From assembly GCA_905147135.1 (NCBI GenBank), contig LR990048.1:20134563-20198562 (forward strand): a stretch of 64,000 bases of DNA. Direction: 5' to 3'. The position numbers were made by a program, and so were the translations under genes. Positions 54,997-64,000 of this stretch are shown piece after piece (the stretch's first letter is position 1; the number at the start of each line of letters is the position of its first letter). Source of the stretch: Blastobasis lacticolella (taxonomy: Eukaryota; Arthropoda; Insecta; Lepidoptera; Blastobasidae). The notes under the pieces were generated by a model. That model was not told the DNA's origin and did not search any database. It worked only from the letters and a program-made list of their open reading frames with translations.

Positions 54997-55274
54997 TTCA
55001 CTACACATATTATCGGGTTTATTACCACGGCTAGTATTGTTTTTACCTCGATATTTCGACGCAGTTGCTTGCGTCATGGTCACGAGTTGACTGGTGCCGG
55101 TGAAGTAATCGTGTAATCGTCGAATCCGAGGGTGGACTGATATGTCTGTCCTAAGGAGCGACTTCACACAGCGGCACCAGTCAACTCGTGACCATGACGC
55201 ATGCAACTGCGTCGAAATATCGAGGTAAAAACAATACTAGCCGTGGTAACAAACACGATAATATGTGTAGTGAA
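54997..55274. repeat. Long fold-back element: two 103-bp arms, 72-bp loop
   Basis: The left arm 54997-55099 and right arm 55172-55274 are near-perfect reverse complements (TTCACTACACATATTATCGG against CGATAATATGTGTAGTGAA; GACTGGTGCCG against CGGCACCAGTC). It shares GTGACCATGACGCATGCAAC with the smaller fold-back at 975-1129. Confidence 0.85.
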
Positions 55275-55319
55275 TAACCACAAAAGTCTTAAAACCTATG
55301 ATATTATGTTTGTTTTAAT

Positions 55320-55445
55320 GATCTTGCCCGCCCTACCGACCTGAAATTGTAATACCACAGATCTCCGATTGACTTTTAGATAAAGCTATGAAGCTTTAAG
55401 CCCGCCGATGTACGCCCAGTTCATAACTTTCAATAAATAAATAAA
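55320..55445 (+). mobile_element. Retroposon tail with AATAAATAAATAAAT
   Basis: Resembles 32330-32425 (GATAAAGCT...CTTTAAGCCCGCC...). Short 3' end of an unnamed family. Confidence 0.5.
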
Positions 55446-55754
55446 TTATCAAGAATAAAAAGAATAGGTAAAGAAAATAAAACAACTGGGCCACCAGACC
55501 ACAGTGAGCGGTACACAGCTCAGTTTTCCCAGAACTTAGTTACATAACACAAACTCTACTAGATAGCAGGACTAGACACCATTCGCTGGGGACTTACTAT
55601 TTGCCAGACTCCACTGGGTCGTCTTTCCTTACTCAGAACCATCAACCGAGTGCGAAGTCAGTAAATTAGATAAGGCTTTTATTACGCTATTACTTTGATT
55701 GTTTTTCCGATAGATTAGTGGCTGATATAGTTACTGAATATGTCGGAAGCGTAG

Positions 55755-56060
55755 TATAGGTTGAGCTATCGAATTAGAAATGAGGAGATCCGCAAGCGAA
55801 CCAAGGTCACCGGCATAGCCCTAAGGAGTGGCAGGCTAAAGTGTCAGTGGGCAAGGCACATAGCTCAAAGAACAGATGGCCGATGGGGCTGTAAAGTTCT
55901 CGAGTGGCGACCGCGCACCGGAAGACGCAGCGTGGGTAGGCCTCCCTGGTAAAGATTGCAGGTAGCAGGTGGATGCTGAAGGCACAGGACCGGCCTTTGT
56001 GGAGATCTCTGTGGGAGGCCTATGCCCAGCAGTGGGCGTCTTTCGGCTGATATGATGTGG
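55755..56060 (+). mobile_element. RTE-like LINE 3' fragment
   Basis: The + strand encodes LSYRIRNEEIRKRTKVTGIA, KCQWARHIAQRTDGRWG and LEWRPRTGRRSVGRPP, the conserved end of RTE-like ORFs. ATGCCCAGCAGTGGGCGTC and a GATATGATG tail follow. Relative of 39905-40150. Confidence 0.78.
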
Positions 56061-56925
56061 TATAGGTACTAGTATACAGTTGAAGAAACATGCGCCGCGA
56101 ATACGCCGCACGCAAGCAGCGTACTCGCATTTCCCTAACCATTCATTTACAAGGGCAATTTAGAAAACTAAATTAACCAGTGGTCGATAAACCTAGTTTT
56201 GCATTTTTGTTGGGATTACGGGGGCCCTACTATCTCAGGGGCCCAAGCCAACCTTACCCGTCGGCTTCTCCCAAACAGGTTGTGCGGGGCTACTAAAAAA
56301 AAATCCAAATTTTTGAAAATGTTTTATTAGGAATTCTGGTAGAAAACCGCTTTTGGTAAATCTGGAAGCGCGGACCTTGACTGCAAATCTCCTACTAGCC
56401 GCCGAGTCGGGATTTACCGCTAGGATAAGTAGGATGTTGTTGATGGAGCAGTTGGCGCCAATTAATCAGCTTCGACTTCGGCATAAGCTATTAATTGACC
56501 TTCTGTCAGACACAAATTTTTGTTGATTGAAACCTATGCACATGAATCGTAGATGTTATAGGCGATAGTTACCGCTTCCCATCAGGTCAGATACACTATA
56601 CAGACAGTCTTTTGGTTTGCCACTGACAAATGAGTAGCGTAAATAAAACTAAGCCGTTGCCGCCTCCGTTTTGTAGTGGATCCACGTGTCTGGGAGAATA
56701 ATTAGCAGCTTAGCAGACGTCGTGGTCGCGGGATAAATATGAGAGTTACAAGCGCCGCCTCGGATGTCTGAGTCCATTTGTTTTGATCACGTTCTTCATG
56801 AAGGGAGCATTTAGCTCGACATTGAGACGGGAAGTGGATTGAGACATTTTGTGGGACAGAAATCGTCTTGTAAGAGTTTTATTTCGAAGAAAATCCCAAG
56901 GAAGAAGGAATGAAATGCCGCTATA
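56061..56925. other. Spacer, no gene seen
   Basis: Only degraded retroposon-like scraps (CGCTTCCCATCAGGTCAGAT near 56573). Confidence 0.4.
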
Positions 56926-57212
56926 TACCAATGACTCTTTTCTGAGTTATGTACGTTAGTTGAACACTAACCGATGCTCATCCGGTGAGGGAAAACATCG
57001 TAAAGAAAACCTGTACATTTAGACAGAGGAATGAGTAACCATAATCCAATTTGGGTCAGGTTTCCCTGTTAGCAGAGTTGTGGAGATCAGATGGCAATCG
57101 CTCCAATATAATTACATGATCTGCTAAATACTGGCTCATGGTTAAGGCGGACCCTAGGCCCTCGCGCGCAAAAGCATAACCGTGATATTAACGTCAAGAT
57201 GATGATGATGAC
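56926..57212 (+). mobile_element. SINE-1 body and tail
   Basis: Starts at TACCAATGACTCTTTTCTGAG and ends AACGTCAAGATGATGATGATG. The tRNA-like head is missing. Confidence 0.78.
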
Positions 57213-57370
57213 CAGTAACAGTATCATCATCTTTCATGAGAGATGATTTTTGATCATGTTTGCCACTTTTATAGCATAAAACATCCTATCTCTTTATTTT
57301 TATTACATGTTAAAGTGGTTCAACACCCATACGAAATTTTACTTGTCATTGTTTCGTTCGATTAAGTGTT

Positions 57371-57556
57371 TGGTTGTCGCGAGAGTCTGGAGTTCGTCTT
57401 GATCATGATCCAGAATTCGGCAGGTGAGTTAATTACAGTGGAGTGACTACTATTTGAGCTCTGTGTTCCTGTTAACAGGGGAACCTAACGAGGTTGGATC
57501 ATGGGTCAAGGCGGACTCTGGGCCCTCGTGCGCGAGAGTTCAACCGGGATGGTTTA
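57371..57556. mobile_element. SINE-1 tail-tail palindrome
   Basis: 57371-57503 is the inverted tail half (GTTGTCGCGAGAGTCTGGAG...GGTTGGATCATGG). At 57504 it switches to the forward tail (GTCAAGGCGGACTCTGGGCC...CGAGAGTTCAACCGGGA). The two arms can pair. Confidence 0.65.
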
Positions 57557-58479
57557 CTTTAGTTACTTATTTATAGGATATCCAACAGAATTTCCATTCT
57601 AAGTCTTAATTAATTAACAAAGGGTCGATCGAACACAACTTTTTTTTGATAATCGTAGGTACTACCTGGCGATAAATGGCAATTCAATATTTAGGTACCC
57701 AATTTATACCTAAATAGTTATGTATATACATTTTTGCAAAGCACGAAATATGTATTGTAACGAATAGTTATTTTCAGCGATATAATTGAAAAAAATCGGA
57801 TTACTTATTTCGAAACCCTAACTAGCGGATGATTGGAATCCGAGCCAGATTTTCGTTATAATCCGAGCTGTTTTGAGGATTTCACGGTGATCTTATTTGT
57901 TTTAGGCCTCAGGAGTATTCGTTCCAATTACACACGTTGCTCCGGCAACCTGTACCTACTACAGTAAATTATTCTCCAGATCAACAAATTTATCTGTGAA
58001 CCGATATTGTCGTCGTAAAAAGACACCATAGACACAGAAAATTTAATGACATCTCAACTTGGTAGTCGTAGTTTGTAATTTCGCCATTTCTCAGATAACT
58101 CGGTCGCACGATACCCTGAATTCCATGCCTTTTTTGCGTTTTAAATTGTAACTAACTCAACTTCTTCTTTTTCTTCTATCGCAACCTTTTCACATGGATT
58201 TTGACACCGGCCCTCGTTGTATCTTAAGCTCTGCTCTGCTCTTCTGTAGTACAATTCGGCTCTTTCAGATCTTTTTCGTCCGTCGTCAGCCACGTGGCAG
58301 ATGGTCTTCCGCGATTAGCTTATTCAAACTAAAAATTATACAATATATACAATATACATGTAATAAGAAGGAACGCCAGGCACCCCAGCATCATCGAGCG
58401 GACAACGGTTTCATAGCCAGTATGTAGGGCAATAAAAAAATAATTAAATAGCTAAAATAGCAAGCTTAAGCAGGATCTT
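57557..58479. other. Spacer, no gene seen
   Basis: The frame at 58194-58427 has no recognisable domain; CATCATCGAGCGGACAACGG...AATAAAAAAATAA near 58390 may be a retroposon tail. Confidence 0.4.
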
Positions 58480-59110
58480 GAAACCAGGGTAAACACGTGG
58501 AAAGAAGTGCTAGATAACGGTGGTTTAAATCTGATTGTCGCCAAATTAGAGTATATGGCTGCGGGGATCTTGAAACCTTCCGTTATTGAATGAAGCTGTC
58601 AATAGAACAGATAAAAAGTACCTCGGATCCGTGCTGCACGAGTCTTACTATATTGGCGACGACATTAAGTCCAGAATCTCTGCAGCATGGGTCAAATGGC
58701 AGGAGCTCACGCCATAATTAGGCCTGTGATTTTTTACGGCTGCAAAACCTGGCCAGCGCTCACGAAGCAGGTCCGTAAACACCAGGCCAACGAAATGAAA
58801 ATTCTGCGGTGGATGTGTGGCGTTATGCTACTTGATCGAGTGCTTAACGACTATATCCGTGGCTGCCTGGACGTAAGATATCACGGAGAGGCGTAAGTCC
58901 CAAGGATGCGTGGGAAATAGATGCCTAAATCTACCTGTATCAGAAAAGTGGTCCCGCAGAAGACCCAAAAAGCGATGGATTGACTTCGCCAAAACGGACG
59001 CGAGAGCTTACACCGTGAGCATGCCGAAGGTCGGGCAAAGAGGAGAAGACGACATAGGATAGCAGATTCTCGCTGAAGATTGGATTGACTGCTCGGATAA
59101 TGATGATGAG
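58480..59110 (+). mobile_element. RTE-like LINE 3' coding fragment
   Basis: Frame-broken + strand blocks: KYLGSVLHESYYIGDDIKSRISAAW, a PVIFYGCKTWPALTKQ block, NEMKILRWMCGVMLLDRVLND and RRPKKRWIDFAKTDARAYTV. They end in a GATAATGATGATGAG tail. Same clade as 129-596. Confidence 0.8.
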
Positions 59111-59337
59111 TTTGGACAGATTTTACTTTAGTGGCAATCGGCAATATGCTTCCTTCAAAGACAAATGTAGTGAGCATAATTGGCCAATCATGGAGCCGTA
59201 ATGAATGTTATGTTTACTTAAAGTTGGAGATGAAATTAAAGATAAAAAATGTAAACTGTCAATGTCAAAGAGACTATCTATATTTATTTATATGCTTTAA
59301 ATAAGAAAAAAACATTTAGAAAAAGTGTTTCATAATT

Positions 59338-59419
59338 ATTAAAACGTTATTTTATGTTACAGCTGTAATGAAAATAGTATTATATTTCCTATGCTGTAAC
59401 ATAAAGTAATTTTTTAAAA
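59338..59419 (+). other. Hairpin with a ~24-bp stem and 29-nt loop
   Basis: TTTATGTTACAGC (59351-59363) pairs perfectly with GCTGTAACATAAA (59393-59405). Pairing extends outward by five pairs (two of them G-U), one mismatch and six more pairs. Size is within the range of an insect pre-miRNA, but it could equally be a MITE remnant. Confidence 0.4.
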
Positions 59420-59721
59420 TTTTATAGATTGGCGAGAAAAAAGTGTACCCTTAAACGACTGTTTTCGAATATGTAATTGGAACATTACGCTATGAGTGTA
59501 GATAAAATGTTTTTCATAACAAGCTTTTACCATTCTAAAGAGCCCAAACACTAGGGGTTATCTTATTCGCTAGTTCACTGACAAATATTGTTTTCGAATT
59601 ACAATACACAAATCCGCAAAAGGTTGGTAGTCTGTGGATTAAAAGCGGTGTAGATATTGTATTATTTTATTGTTTTATAACTCTGAATCACATCGATGAG
59701 CCAATTAATAAAAATCCTACA

Positions 59722-60039
59722 TTTTTTTTCATAATGTAGGCAAACAGGCAATCGGGCCACCTGATGGTAAATGGTCACCACTGCCTATAGGCATTAGCAA
59801 CACCAAGAGTATCGCCAATGAGTTGCCCACCTCTAGAACACGTTGCTCTGGCAGCAAAAAGGCAAATGCCCCTCCACTGCCAAAGCCACGGTTCCCCAAA
59901 TCCCCACCCAATGGAGCACTGGAGACCTTATTCACCGGCAGAAACACAATACTATTTAGCTGCGGTAGTCTATAAGGTACTTCACCAGTCGGGCGGCTCC
60001 AATTCGAACGGGATACCCCGCTATGCCCTACCTCTCTTA
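59722..60039 (-). mobile_element. Retroposon 3' end, family P1
   Basis: Inverted copy of 1178-1520 with a poly-T left edge and a ~20-bp internal deletion after AATACTATTTAGCTGCGGTA. Confidence 0.8.
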
Positions 60040-60475
60040 AAATATATTTCTTAAAATATCTCTATTATTTTATAAAGTTTGTAAGGATGTATGTTTGGAT
60101 GTTTGTTAGTCCTTCTTGCAAAAAACTACTAAACGGATTTTGATGAAATTTGGCAGCCATGTAGCTTATAGCCCAGAATAGCACGTCTGCTATAATTTAT
60201 CTAGAGATTCAGTGTATTTCCTGCGTAAACGGGTATGGCACGTCATGACAATTGACCGAATTCAGAACGAATGAAGTCGTGAGAAAATCTAGCGAAAAAC
60301 AAAAAAAAAATTACTGCAAGAGTGCAGTAACAAAATCAATTTTTCACTCTATAAATTGTTGAAATTGCTTTAATATCCTTTGCGTAGTTTAAAAGATCTA
60401 AGCGCACAAATATACATAGGGACAGACGGCGGGAAGCGACTTTGTTTATACTATGTATAGATAGGCTTGCATCAA
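60040..60475 (+). repeat. Unnamed abundant repeat and piece shared with P450 intron 2
   Basis: 60075-60250 (TTTGTAAGGATGTATGTTTG ... CGGATTTTGATGAAATTTGG) is of the type also seen at 33560-33740 and 43370-43770. 60388-60452 matches 22655-22740. Confidence 0.55.
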
Positions 60476-60872
60476 CTCACCTGGGTACCGATTCTGGTGT
60501 GCAATGCAGTTGTTATTATGTTACAATGTAACTGTGATGTTACTATAATTACGTCGAGGTGTCGAGTCAGTCCCAGCATCATCCGAGTTAAATTGCAGTT
60601 AAATCATTGTTCGACCTTAGACACGTTTTCGTTGACAGAATTGAAGGCAGTTTGACAACTAAGAATGATGCAACTTAGTAATTTATTTGTTTATTGGAGT
60701 ACCATCAGCCATATAAAACCATAATGCATCTACAGTACCAGAAAACGAATTGTGGAAAAGTTCGAACTCAACATCTATCACTTGAATAACAATCACACGT
60801 TTGACATTCGATGCAATTGTAATGTTACTGCAACTGAGACTATTTCCGTACCAGAATCGAAGCCCTGATGGA
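60476..60872 (-). mobile_element. Repeat family Y, inverted
   Basis: Starts CACCTGGGTACCGATTCTGGTG and ends GTACCAGAATCGAAGCCC, the reverse of 36082-36472. Confidence 0.78.
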
Positions 60873-60949
60873 AAGTTACGGTGAGGTTTGCGTGCCTAGA
60901 AGATAACTTTACTAACAAAGCTATTTCGTTAGACAAACTAATACATAAT

Positions 60950-61240
60950 AATAATCATTTCGGCGTTAATATCCCGGTTGTGCTCTCGCGCACGAGGGCT
61001 CGGGATCCGCCTTGACCATGATCCAGGATTTTGGCAGATCAAGTAATTACACTGGAGCAACTGCCATCTCAACTCCGTGACCCTGCTGCCAGAGGAACCT
61101 GACCAGATTGGTTCATGCTTACACAATTAGTCGCCTAAAAGTGCAGGCTTCATCACGATATTCTCCCTCACCGCAAGAGTCGGTTAGTATTACCCTAAAT
61201 TAGTATTCCACTACATAACTCAGAAAAGAGTCATTGGTAC
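60950..61240 (-). mobile_element. SINE-1, head missing
   Basis: Tail TTTCGGCGTTAATATCCCGG, body CAGATTGGTTCATGCTTACAC and ACATAACTCAGAAAAGAGTC. Confidence 0.78.
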
Positions 61241-62504
61241 ATTTCGTTAGACAAACTACTTACGAATAATATTACCTTCAGCAGCAGCAGGCTTAATTAG
61301 GGCACCTTATTAACGCATTATTCACAACGCAGTCAGCTACAGAGGCGTGGGTTTGACGCCATGTGTCATCCCCGCTTCTGACGCCTCCTCGTACATTATT
61401 TAATTTAATTCACGTTCATACCGGTAAAGTGATAATTTTAATTAGTCGACGACGGTGGAGACGCGCTTCGTTCGACGTGCGGCCATTATGAGATGTGGAA
61501 AGTGTTACAAAGCAAATTCTGGGCATACATTAAAAGCGTTCACCCTGCAGCCGACTGTATTTTTTATGTCAATCAGTAGAGAAACAGGGAAACGAGCCTA
61601 ATGGAAAGATATCACATTAGAAACACCATGCACTGTATCACTGTCACACGTACAGTGCCAGATTCAGCTAGCAGGAAGTAAGTAAAGAAAACTCGAAGAT
61701 TCAGGGAAGTGGGTTCTAATATAGATCAGCAGATCCTAATATAGTCTCCACATAACCTCAGTCATGGCAGGATCACAAAGTTGACCATGAATTTTTTAAG
61801 AGTAGGAAAATTACACAGTTCTTCATGGCTGTGTGCCGAAAGATTTTGGGCAACCGAGTGCCGTATTGAAAAATTCCAGACACTTATTATTTTATAAATT
61901 CTTCGCAGATAGTTTCAGGTGGGCCCAGCAGTACGCAGGCAATATACTGGTTCACCGCCTAGATACGCCGCATAGATAGAGGCTAGAATCTGCTTAACTA
62001 ATCCGTCTCAATTGCTAACGACGACTCGGTTTTCTTTTAAAGTCGTTCAAGAACGAAAGGGGTACTCGAAGTCAACCGGCCAGTACCCGGAGTAGGTAGA
62101 TTTGATTTCGGGCGTCCACAGTTTTCGGCAGCCAAGGTATTCATCTAGAATACAGAAAATAATAAAGTGTTTACCATCTCTTGATAACTTGTAACGCGAA
62201 AAAAATAAAAGACTACAAAAAAAAATAAAAAAAACCTAATTTAAAATGATAAACAAGGGGTGAAATGCTGACACAAAAACATCATCAAGGTATTATCAAG
62301 GTATTACCCCGGAACATAATTTTTCTGGAAAATAGACAAGTGCCCCTCCAAAAGGCAGTACCCATTAAGCCAAAAGCAATGCCTTTGCAACACCCATTCA
62401 ACGGATGTATCTGGATCTGGAAATCAATAAATGAGCAGGTTTCCTCAAATATTTCTCCAGTTTATTTTAAAAATTATATTCTACATCATCATCATCATTT
62501 TTTT
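61241..62504. other. Spacer, no gene seen
   Basis: No recognisable coding sequence; the frame at 62265-62516 has no motif and ends in a (CAT)n run. Confidence 0.4.
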
Positions 62505-62690
62505 CGTCCGCCTTGACCATGTTCTAGGCTTTTGGCAGGTCAGGTTATTGCCATCTGATCTCAGTGACCCGCTACCAGGGGAACCTGACCAGACTGGATC
62601 ATAGTTACACATTCAGTGAAATTTGCACTGAATGTAAATCTGCACATCGCGATGTTTTCAATCACCGTAAGAGCATCGGTTAGTATTGTT
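62505..62690 (-). mobile_element. SINE-1 fragment
   Basis: GTCCGCCTTGACCATGTTCTAGG ... CACCGTAAGAGCATCGGTTAG, with a small internal palindromic duplication (TTCAGTGAAATTTGCACTGAA). Confidence 0.72.
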
Positions 62691-63264
62691 GCATTATGAT
62701 ACCATGGAGTTAAGCTCTTTGGATCGAGTATGGTTATTTTGATTTATCTTTACAAATACTCTGGCTGATCGTAGGTAGTATTTAGTTAAGAGAGAACGCG
62801 TATAAAAGCTTATTACGAAAAAAATCATAAAACATTTTATTAGTAATTATTAAACTCTATCTCCAATTAGCAACCTTCTACTCAGAAAAATCTTTAAGAC
62901 ACTGCACTTAGTTGCTGGGCATTAAAGATGCTGAGCCAGTAAAATTAAATCGAATAAAATATAGTGTTCTTATAAGTAGATTTATTCATCTGACCTAAGA
63001 CGTGGACGGGCCACGGGCAGGCTTAGTCTCAAGTAATAGAGTAAAACAATAACCCAGGTCCACCCCCAGTATACGCCGCCCCCAGCGATTCCAGAAGTCT
63101 ACCTGTCAGATGCAGGTCGGCCCTTTCATCCGCTTGTCTCTTCGACCTTATTTATTAATGCTGCCGTATTGTCTCGATGGAGCATTGTTTGTTCAAGCCA
63201 GCCTCGAACAGCGAAAAGGTGTTTGAGATTATTATAAGGAACTTAATAATTGTAATAGTGACGT
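62691..63264. other. Spacer, no gene seen
   Basis: No feature recognised. Confidence 0.4.
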
Positions 63265-63360
63265 AAATACCAATTTAATCAACAATCTACAGCTCCTTGG
63301 TGTTGAGCTATTTACCAATCTCACCTTCGGTCAGTTTATCGGATGCAAAGCAAAGACTGC
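63265..63360 (+). mobile_element. Jockey/CR1-like RT fragment
   Basis: Encodes INNLQLLGVELFTNLTFGQFIGCKAKTAAKN, matching NLQLLGVELSSNLNFGQYIESKAKTAAKK of 13085-14034. Confidence 0.78.
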
Positions 63361-63361
63361 A

Positions 63362-63522
63362 GCCAAGAACATGGAGTTCTTCAAGAAAGGGGTAAAAAGG
63401 TTTTTACGGGGTTAGCAACGCGTGGGTGATTCCCCTGGTATTACAAACGTCCATAGGCTGCGGTGACTGCTTACCGTCAGGCAGGCCGTTACCTTGTTTA
63501 CCACCTTAGTGGTATTAAAAAA
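63362..63522 (+). mobile_element. LINE 3' end, family P3, fused to the preceding fragment
   Basis: ATGGAGTTCTTCAAGAAAGG...GTTAGCAACGCGTGGGTGAT...CCACCTTAGTGGTATTAAAAAA. It joins the Jockey-like piece within a few bases of 63370. Confidence 0.72.
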
Positions 63523-63689
63523 TTATCATATTGCATCACTGCATAGGATCCAAATCCGAGAAATTGTCAAGGTAGCCGCAGCACTATTTCTATAACAGCT
63601 TATGCTAAGCGAATCAGAATCAGCATTGTCTGTATTGATAAACTGTGTAAGTATGCAGGTATGCAGTTGTTATTACGTTCCGTTACCGT

Positions 63690-63950
63690 ATGGTGTCCGG
63701 CAGAGTAGAATAGCACCAACCCCTTACACTTGTGGGTGTCCTACAAGGTGACTAACGTTTTTGAAGCAAAAGATCTAAAATCTCCGTAGGCTGGAAAATG
63801 AGCAGTAGAGTTTTCCATTGTTATATTTATAACACTGCGATCTCCAACCCGCTTGCTAAGCGTGGAGAATATGGCAATAACCTTCCCTTTCGTGGGAGAG
63901 GCCCTAAGTTCTACAGTGGACTGTTATGGGCTGTGATGATGATAATAGTT
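63690..63950 (+). mobile_element. Repeat family Z
   Basis: GAGTAGAATAGCACCAACCCC...GGGTGTCCTACAAGGTGACT...CAGTGGACTGTTATGGGCTG with a GATGATGATAAT tail. Confidence 0.78.
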
Positions 63951-64000
63951 CCAACAGCTTGTTCATTCAACGCCATTTTACCTTTTATATAGCCTGTTGT

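Overview
This window is eukaryotic nuclear DNA, most likely from a moth (Lepidoptera). The reasons are an intron-rich P450 gene with CYP9A-type motifs, two intronless insect-type short-chain dehydrogenases, AT-rich spacers, and many non-LTR retrotransposon tails, tRNA-derived SINEs and small TIR elements of the kind seen in moth genomes. There are no rRNA genes, functional tRNA genes, CRISPR arrays or prokaryotic operons.

Layout. 0-5 kb: retroposon fragments, then plain spacer. 5.2-16.4 kb: a nested transposon complex in which three copies of one CAGGGTGT-ended element (A 5367-5881, B 5886-9970 inverted, C 9978-16143) lie end to end; B and C form a very large imperfect palindrome. Copy C was later invaded by a 1.7-kb hAT-like element, a 360-bp hAT-like MITE and a truncated LINE. 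16.4-19.1 kb: an intact hAT-like MITE, a Ty3/Gypsy relic and an uninterrupted copy of the repeat that hosts the A-B-C cluster. 19.99-29.5 kb: a complete ten-exon P450 (533 aa, CYP9A type) on the + strand, with SINEs and LINE pieces in its introns, a tandem duplication of the end of exon 1, and a probable decayed second exon 2. 29.8-31.5 kb: a frameshifted LINE reverse transcriptase. 33.97-38.33 kb: two paralogous 251-aa NAD-type short-chain dehydrogenases on the - strand. 38.3-64 kb: gene-poor DNA with a 5'-truncated but open LINE (49.9-52.9 kb), SINEs, fold-back elements and repeated ~400-bp elements.

How the genes may work together. The P450 would be an ER-anchored monooxygenase of the kind used against plant toxins and insecticides. 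The dehydrogenases would be soluble NAD-dependent alcohol or hydroxy-lipid dehydrogenases. The neighbourhood resembles the CYP9A/alcohol-dehydrogenase cluster that I recall from noctuid moths; that link rests on memory and was not searched. GATA motifs upstream of both dehydrogenases are compatible with gut or fat-body expression.

The strongest unexpected signals are the A-B-C transposon nest with its filled and empty sites, and the exon-duplication scars in introns 1 and 2 of the P450. All coordinates were read by eye; repeat boundaries may be off by several bases.
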